DNA from: Conus ventricosus
Taxonomy: Eukaryota; Mollusca; Gastropoda; Neogastropoda; Conidae
Reading direction: 5' to 3'
DNA: 64,000 bases
NCBI GenBank assembly: GCA_018398815.1
Contig: CM031626.1
Coordinates: 43,442,520-43,506,519, forward strand
The first letter of the stretch is position 1; every line of letters starts with the position of its first letter. The translations under genes and the position numbers were made by a program. A model generated the notes under the pieces. That model made no database searches and was not told the DNA's origin. It was given only the letters and a program-made list of their open reading frames with translations. Positions 58,077 to 64,000 of this stretch are shown here, piece after piece.

Positions 58077-58245
58077 TTGCCTTAACTAGGCTGACCCTGG
58101 AGAAAGGTCCAGTGACGGTGAGGAAAGACCCACTGACCACAGGGAAAGTCCTGTTGACAGTGGGAAAGACTACAACTTTGGATTCTCTCTTGAGGGCATA
58201 TAAAACCGTATGGCGAAAGCTTGGCTGTGTCTGGAGTGGCACTGT

Positions 58246-58587
58246 CTTCATCTGTCCGTGGGCAGGGGTGGTTGGGTCTGTGGGGTGTGCTCGGCAGCTG
58301 GAGGGTGGTGTTTTTCGCCGGTGGGCTCTGCAGTCATGAAATACGGGCTGGTACACCCATGGGGATGCTACTTTAAGGCTGTTATGAGCTGCATCCTGTA
58401 GTCTAATTTACCTCTGTTCAGGAGCAGTTATGTCCCTTAATATCTTAATGGAGTGTCCTGCGCGTGCCTGTACCCATCGTCAACACAGCGCAGGCCTCCA
58501 AGGGTGGTACAGGACTGCTCTAAAGGCAGGTGAAGACAGTGCTTCTCTGGGTCCTCCCCAGCACCTTCGGGTGTTTCTTTTTCTTCT
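58246..58587 (+). repeat. Penelope-type terminal repeat (pLTR-like), copy 2
   Basis: Direct repeat of 57735-58076, separated from it by 169 bp of element-specific sequence (58077-58245). The high identity of the two copies suggests one recent insertion of a partial tandem element. Confidence 0.75.
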
Positions 58588-58621
58588 AATCATTATAGAA
58601 TAATAACTGATCACACACATT

Positions 58622-59692
58622 GGATGGTTTTATTTCTTCGATTTTTTTTCTCTCTCTTAATATCTAGATCACGAGCCATTATGGGAGAACCAATGTGCCT
58701 TACCCTGATGTGAACATGAGCATAAAACATGGACAGATCACTACAGACCTGTATGTAAAGCCCACAGATGCAAACATGTACCTGCCGTTCCATTCCTGCC
58801 ATCCTCGCCACTGTACGAGAGAAATCCCCTACGGACAGTGCCTGCGTATACGCAGGATCTGTTCAGAGGAGGAAACTTACCATCAACGATGCAGTGACCT
58901 CAAGAAGAAGCTGCAGAGGCGAGGATACCCAGAGAAACTGATACAGGAGGCCATCACAAAGGTCACAGCTCTTCCAAGAGAACAAACCCTCCAATACAAA
59001 GTCAAGAAAAACAACGAGAGGGTTCCCTTCATAATAAGCCACAACTCCTCTCATCCAGACATAGGAGGATGGCTCAAAGACATGATGCCCGACCTTCACA
59101 GAAGCCGTAGAATGCAGAAAGCCATGCCGCAGCCACCAATGGTAGGGGAAAGAAACTGTAACAATCTTAGGAAAATTTTGATGCCATCCAAGCCACCACA
59201 AGTCAGCACTCATAAAAAACAAAATGACAGATCACCAGGAGTATACAAGTGTACCGCCAGCAGATGTGTTCTTTGTCAGAAACCTCTTCAAGAGACATCT
59301 ACATTCACAAGTGTTAGAACAGGGCAGACTTTCCACATCAGAGATGCTATGGGCTGCAAAAGCTCCAATCTAATTTACTTAGTGGACTGTGCTAGGTGTA
59401 AAGATGTTCAATGTGTCGGAGAAAACAAGCCAGACCCTGTCCAGGCGATTCCACGGCCACAGATCGAACATTAAAAAAACAGACAACAAAACTCATAACA
59501 TTAGAACCCAAACACAGAGTGTTGGTAGGACTGATTTAACATGCAGGGAAACTTTAGTAGCCAAACATTTTCAAAGCAGTGGACATAGTGAGGAGGATCT
59601 CCGTGTCACTCCTATTGAACTGATGAAAACACTGGATACCAGACAGAGAAGAACACGTGAAAGGTACTGGCGGCATATGACGGAGAAGTTTT
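58622..59692 (+). pseudogene. Penelope-like element ORF: partial reverse transcriptase and GIY-YIG domain
   Basis: The frame from 58695 reads DVNMSIKHGQITTDLYVKPT and CHPRHCTREIPYGQCLRIRR. This is the segment after the catalytic motif of Penelope reverse transcriptases (TDLY-x-KPTD, then HP-x-H and LR-x-RRIC). The linker holds a Cys-rich stretch (YKCTASRCVLCQ). Next comes NLIYLVDCARCKDVQCVGE, the start of a GIY-YIG endonuclease, with CVG where YVG is usual. At an A4 run (59422-59425) the frame shifts by one, and the other frame continues with TSQTLSRRFHGHRSNIK, VAKHFQSSGHSEEDLRV and RTRERYWRHM. The N-terminal half with the catalytic aspartates is missing, so the copy is 5'-truncated and dead. 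It is inserted opposite to the surrounding LINE. Confidence 0.85.
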
Positions 59693-59696
59693 CAAA

Positions 59697-60524
59697 CGTT
59701 TTCAAGATACCGTTGGACCTAATCAGATCTTCTCCATTTTTAGGAAATAATGGGATATCATCGGCCATTTGTTTTATTTTGATACATTTATTTTTTGATC
59801 GGTTTATGACTGGCGCTTCGATGCCAGATATTTCACTGTTCCTGATTTTTATTGCTAATAGTTCTAAGGCCAAGACGAATGCCAAAGGAGAGAAAGGACA
59901 GCCTTGTCTAATACCGCAGTTGACATCAAACGGCTCAGACAACCATCCACCATAATTAATGCAACTTTGGGTATTGTTAGTCAACACACGTATCCATCTT
60001 TGAAAATCAACACCAAAACCAAACATGTCAAACGAGTGTAAAAGATATATTTTAGAAATGGAATCAAAAGCTTTGTAGTAGTCTAATGCTAGTAAGTAAC
60101 CTGTTTTTCCTGTTTCATTTAGATAATTTATTAAATCATCTATAGTCCTTATAACAGTTGTAATATTTCTACCTTTAATGTATCCTACGTGGTCTTCATC
60201 AATTAATCCACAAATAACTTTTCCTAATCTTTCTGTCATAACTTTAGCTAAAACTTTATAGTCTGAGTTTGTGTTAAAGTGATAGGTCTCCAATTGTTAA
60301 GTTTGTCTCTGTCTAATTCTTTACCTTTGTGAATGAGAGTTATGTTGCCTTGCCTTTGTGTAAATCAGAGTTGTCCTTTTTGAAATGACTCATTGAATGA
60401 GCTAGTAATCATGCAGCCTATTTTGTTCCAAAAAAAAATTCAAGAATTCTGTCGTCAATCCATCACTGCCTGGGGCTGATCCATTTTTAATATTCCTTAG
60501 CGCGGCAGTGGTTTCTTCTAAAGT
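59697..60524 (-). pseudogene. LINE reverse transcriptase fragment (L1/Tx1-like)
   Basis: The minus strand encodes the N-terminal reverse transcriptase blocks: APGSDGLTTEFL, ITLIHKGKELDRDKLNNWRP, KVLAKVMTERL, GYIKGRNIT, then ALDYYKAFDSI with the first catalytic Asp, GIRQGCPFSPLAFVLALE, and IKQMADDIPLF, which holds the ADD catalytic pair (Met where Tyr or Phe is usual). Frameshifts lie near 60270 and near 60390-60440. The 5' side ends abruptly at the satellite (60524). The 3' side ends at the Penelope-like element after LKTFENFS. The thumb and connection region is missing, so part of the LINE was lost before or during the nested insertion. Confidence 0.88.
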
Positions 60525-61256
60525 GGCACAGAACATGTCACCATCATCAGACAGTTTTCACCTTGACTTTGAACATGTCACCATCATCAGACAGTTTTCA
60601 CCTTGACTTTGAACATGTCGCTATCATCAGACAGTTTTCACCTTGACTGAACATGTCGCTATCATCAGACAGTTTTCACCTTGACTTTGAACATGTCGCT
60701 ATCATCAGACAGTTTTCACCTTGACTTTGAACATGTCACCATCATCAGACAGTTTTCACCTTGACTTTGAACATGTCACCATCATCAGACAGTTTTCACC
60801 ACCTTGACTTTGAACATGTCACCATCATCAGACAGTTTTCACCTTGACTTTGAACATGTCGCTATCATCAGACAGTTTTCACCTTGACTTTGAACATGTC
60901 ACCATTATCAGACAGTTTTCACCTCGGCACAGAACATGTCACCATCATCAGACAGTTTTCACCTTGACTTTGAACATGTCACTATCATCACACAGTTTTT
61001 ACCTTGACTTTGAACATGTCACCATCATCAGACAGTTTTCACCACCTTGACTTTGAACATGTCACCATCATCAGACAGTTTTCACCTTGACTTTGAACAT
61101 GTCGCTATCATCAGACAGTTTTCACCTTGACTTTGAACATGTCACTATTATCAGACAGTTTTCACCACCTTGACTTTGAACATGTCACCACCATCAGACA
61201 GTTTTCACCTTGACTTTGAACATGTCACCATCATCAGACAGTTTTCACCTTGACTG
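60525..61256. repeat. ~40-bp satellite, right part (continues 55036-56262)
   Basis: Units again have GAACATGTCACCATCATCAG and ACAGTTTTCACCTTGACTTT. The junction unit starts at GGCACAGAACATG, the phase expected directly after the TTTTCACC that ends the left part. Confidence 0.92.
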
Positions 61257-61570
61257 TGGACCATCTCCACCACCTCCACTTTTCCTCTGGTCTGAGATTT
61301 GAGCTCAGGGGGTCGAGGGAGAAGTGAAGGATTCCTGGAACGTGCAGCAGGAGGTTTGGACTGCTGGACAGAGTGGGATGGTATGGCACTAAGGCCTCCA
61401 CTGTGGGCGTGCTGAACGTGCAGCAGGAGGTTTGGACTGCTGGACAGAGTGGGATGGTATGGCACTAAGGCCTCCACTGTGGGCGTGCTGAACGTGCAGC
61501 AGGAGGTTTGGACTGCTGGACAGAGTGGGATGGTATGGCACTAAGGCCTCCACTGTGGGCGTGCTGAATA
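61257..61570. repeat. 76-bp minisatellite, ~3 units
   Basis: Units have the core GCAGGAGGTTTGGACTGCTG and GGATGGTATGGCACTAAGGC. The copies are almost identical from 61340 to 61565. Confidence 0.9.
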
Positions 61571-61739
61571 GATGTGTTGGCAGCTTAAAGCCTGTGCATG
61601 AGGCTCTTTCTTTATTGTGTATGGACTTGCCTGGCGGGAAGGACAGGTCTCCATGACAACAGACAGACACTGTTGGGCCACTTTCAAATGGAGGTGACTG
61701 CAGGCGGGAATTTGAACACATTTTGATCCTGATTCAATG
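61571..61739. other. Short unique stretch
   Basis: No feature recognised. Confidence 0.35.
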
Positions 61740-61950
61740 AGTTCGCCAAAAACAAGATCCAACAAATCACAAGACAAAACACGGCTTCGTTTTCCTTCAA
61801 CGCCCTTCTTGTGCCGAATACGAGAAGCTACGTGACTGCTCGTTCTTTGTTTTCATTGTCCCGAATGTTGTTTATCTTGCCTGAAGAAGACCTAAGAGGT
61901 CGAAACGCGTCGTGTTTCGTCTTGTCGTTTGTTTGCCTCTGTTTTTGGCG
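61740..61950 (+). mobile_element. Hairpin-bearing dispersed element, copy 3
   Basis: TTGTTTATCTTGCCTGAAGA, a GACCT-AAG-AGGTC perfect hairpin and GAAACGCGTCGTGTTT match the two inverted arms at 23.4-23.7 kb. The upstream TTCAACGCC-CTTCTT and GCTCGTTCTTTGTTTT also match, so the shared segment is longer than the hairpin. Confidence 0.55.
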
Positions 61951-62039
61951 GACTCACCACGACTTATTCTGAAGACACTGTTGAACTCTCCGTGACAGCA
62001 GCTGAATACGAAAAAGTGAAGACATTTTGACTGCTGACT

Positions 62040-63730
62040 ACTATATTATCCTAGAATAGACTATACATCACCACCGGTATATATTCCATAGCGAGTGGTG
62101 TGCATCGCGTTTCATCCTAAAATAGATCACACGTCACTGCTGGTACACAATCCCTAGCCAGCAGTATATTTCCAGGGTGTTTTTTTTTTTTCTGAAGCAA
62201 AGCACACATTACTGTTAGAATACCATCTCTGGTTAAACGCAGGTCACCAGGTATTATTCTGAAATAGACCACGCACACCTGTTAGTGCACCATGCATAGG
62301 GAGTCAGGAGTCAGGTGTCACCAAGATGTTGTCACAGTACTGTATATTATTCATAGTTACAGGGCTGTCATTCTGGAAAGATCATGTCATAATTACAGAC
62401 GTGTCACCAGGTTTAACTGGAAAACTGATCATGCATTGCTGGTTGTGTAAACTCCACATTTTGAGGCCCACCACTGGGGTATTATCAAAAAATAAATCTG
62501 TGCAACCAGCCGCCGTGGCGAAGTGGTTAGCGTCGCGGACTCCCGGCTGGGAGGACGTGGGTTCGAATCCCATCAGAGTCATGTGGGTTTTTCTGCCCCG
62601 ACCGGCTCCTACCCAGAGTTGAGTTTGCTGCGGACTCAGTTGGGAAGACTTGGACCACACAGTCGAGTTTCATCCACTTAATGGATGCGTTTTCTGAGAG
62701 TGTTGCTCAAATTTCCTGACCAACACTGCAGGTGCCTGTATCTCTCGGGCCTGGTTGACACCAGGATATATTATGAAAGGAAGCGTAGAGTACAGCCCTG
62801 TCATGTGGTCTCAGACCGAAATGGAAATCCGTAGCATCATCTTAATCATTCTCGTTCTGATCGATCAGCATTAAAAAAAATGTCTCAAATTCGGTGGCCC
62901 TTCATGCCCTGCTCTCATGGTGACCTCAATTTCGATGTCCTCTCCAAGACTGTGGTCTTAGCGTGGTTCCGTCGAGGTCACCGGTATCGGCGAGTCCATG
63001 GGGGCTGTCGTTGGACGGACATGGTGGCGACCCTCCGGAGGGAGAGCTCACTCACGCCGGCACCGCGACTAAGCAATTATTGTCGTCAGTAGGGGGCTTA
63101 GTAGGTGGTGTCCTGCGTATGTTGGATCAGAACAGGCGCCACTGAACACCACCGAAGTGACTCGGCAGCAGTGCAGTGTCTCCTCCGGTGGGTTGCCTCT
63201 TGACGACTTGACATTGACTGCTCCCTGTGGATTGCCGGTGCCGGGGCTGTGGCGGGGCCGACTGGCCTGTGGCTGTGGACGGGGTGTCGGAATGAGCGGC
63301 GTGGGGGCACTGCCTCTGAGGTGGCGCAGAGGTTGGGGCAGCAAAAAAAAAAAAAAAGGAATAAATAAATAAATAAAAATAATAATAAATCTGTGCATTA
63401 CGGCTGGTGTATCATCCGTAGTGAATGGCGTGTCAACAGGTATTCTCTACAAAGAGATCACACATCATGGATAGTATGGCCTCCTCAGTGTAAAGTCTGT
63501 CACCTGGTACTCTCCAAAGAAAAAAAAGCATGCATTATTGCTAATGTACGATCCGTATTAGTGGAGTGTCACCGAGTATTCTTCTGAAATGAATTATACA
63601 GTATTGCTTACACACTAGCCGCAGATGTGGCACTAAGTATCATTCTGAAAGAGACCACAAACCACTTTTAGCGCACCGCACACAGTGGAATATTGCCATG
63701 TATTATCCTGAAGGGAAAGAAAGACATTAC
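62040..63730. repeat. Decayed ~65-75-bp tandem array, interrupted by a SINE
   Basis: Diverged units share ATTCTGAAATAGACCACAC, a TGGTACACCAT-like stretch and GTGTCACCAGGTAT. They occur on both sides of the SINE (62040-62490 and 63398-63730). Confidence 0.6.
62491..63397 (+). mobile_element. Long tRNA-derived SINE (family 1) with target-site duplication
   Basis: The element body is 62505-63383 (879 bp), flanked by a perfect 14-bp duplication AATAAATCTGTGCA at 62491-62504 and 63384-63397. The head is tRNA-like, with A box TGGCGAAGTGG and consensus B box GGTTCGAATCC (62561-62571). The tail is an A-run followed by (AAAT)n. The long body has no coding frame of note and matches the older copy at 39745-40560 along its length. 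The intact internal promoter and exact duplication show a fairly recent insertion. RNA polymerase III transcription from the internal boxes is the expected mode for SINEs. Confidence 0.9.
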
Positions 63731-64000
63731 ACGTTACTGGCTGTGGATAGATTGAGTACGATCAGGGAGAGCCGATGTGAAACTGCAGGGAAGTCGCTGT
63801 AATGCAAACGGCAGGCCGGAGGTTCCGGTCTCTGAGAGAAAAATCAGTCGACTGCACTTGTCTCTTTTTCTTCTCTCCTTTTACAAAGCATTTTTCTTTT
63901 TATTCAAACTCTCGTCTCATAGGCTTCACACACAAAAACTATGACGAACAGGCAATGCATTAAATTCGCCAAACGACGAGTAATACGATGGTGTCATTAA
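63731..64000. other. Unique sequence to the window end
   Basis: No feature recognised. Confidence 0.35.

Larger units (their letters stand above)
56263..60524 (-). mobile_element. L1/Tx1-like LINE inserted in the satellite, itself interrupted
   Basis: A 4.26-kb block splits one satellite. Minus-strand coding remnants lie at 59697-60524 (reverse transcriptase, N-terminal half) and 56930-57735 (C-terminal region with the Cys/His motif). The T-rich plus strand at 56263-56400 may be the 3' tail of the minus-strand element, and 60524 is a 5' truncation. Between the two coding blocks lies a plus-strand Penelope-like element. A (GT)n tract at 56665-56735 falls in the presumed 3' region. Confidence 0.75.

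Noticed and set aside
57735..58587. Hammerhead ribozyme in the Penelope-type terminal repeats
   Set aside because: I looked for CTGANGA and GAAA around a stem on both strands and did not see a convincing core; only a covariance search could settle it.
62505..62585. A functional tRNA gene
   Set aside because: It has good A and B boxes but is the head of an 879-bp SINE with target-site duplications, and the tRNA fold does not close as a mature tRNA by eye.

Overview
ORGANISM. This is eukaryotic nuclear DNA from an animal. Genes have GT-AG introns, and the window holds (CA)n and (TC)n microsatellites, tRNA-derived SINEs, non-LTR retrotransposons, a Penelope-like element and a hAT-like DNA transposon. 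The extreme tandem-repeat load, the poly(G/C) runs of 15-27 bases and the retroelement mix suggest a lophotrochozoan, most likely a marine gastropod mollusc. That assignment is inference from the repeat style; no marker gene fixes it.

LAYOUT. 1-12.4 kb is a dense series of unrelated minisatellites (39/33, 36, 30, 54, 31, 33, 18 and 60 bp units) with a non-LTR retrotransposon C-terminal relic at 5.7 kb and no convincing host gene. 14.6-32.05 kb holds the one convincing host gene, a plus-strand C2H2 zinc-finger regulator. It has a possible 5' UTR exon ending at 14813, a start-codon exon at 18003-18129, an acidic exon with half-finger at 27357-28021, and a large last exon at 29840-32046 with four fingers plus a distal one. 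Intron 2 (9.2 kb) carries a 61-bp array and a 42-bp array. Downstream, 33.5-36.7 kb is a very homogeneous 36-bp array. 37-50 kb has retrotransposon fragments, two SINE families, a 1.16-kb hAT-like element with a nested inverted repeat and a MADF-like fragment, and decayed arrays. 50-61.5 kb is nearly continuous tandem arrays, split at 56.26-60.52 kb by a nested insertion: an L1/Tx1-like LINE on the minus strand, itself interrupted by a plus-strand Penelope-like element. The last part holds a second hairpin element and a young, long SINE with 14-bp target-site duplications.

HOW IT FITS. The gene is probably a nuclear transcription regulator: six C2H2 fingers, acidic and Ser/Thr-rich linkers, and three sumoylation-like psi-K-x-E motifs. 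Its start exon appears to lie in the last unit of a decayed tandem array. Its exons carry several one-base frame changes, two of them clearly at homopolymers; the same kind of break occurs in the Penelope-like ORF, so consensus errors in the assembly are the simplest explanation. By eye, more than a third of the window is tandem repeat, and nearly every long open frame here comes from a repeat array and is not a gene.
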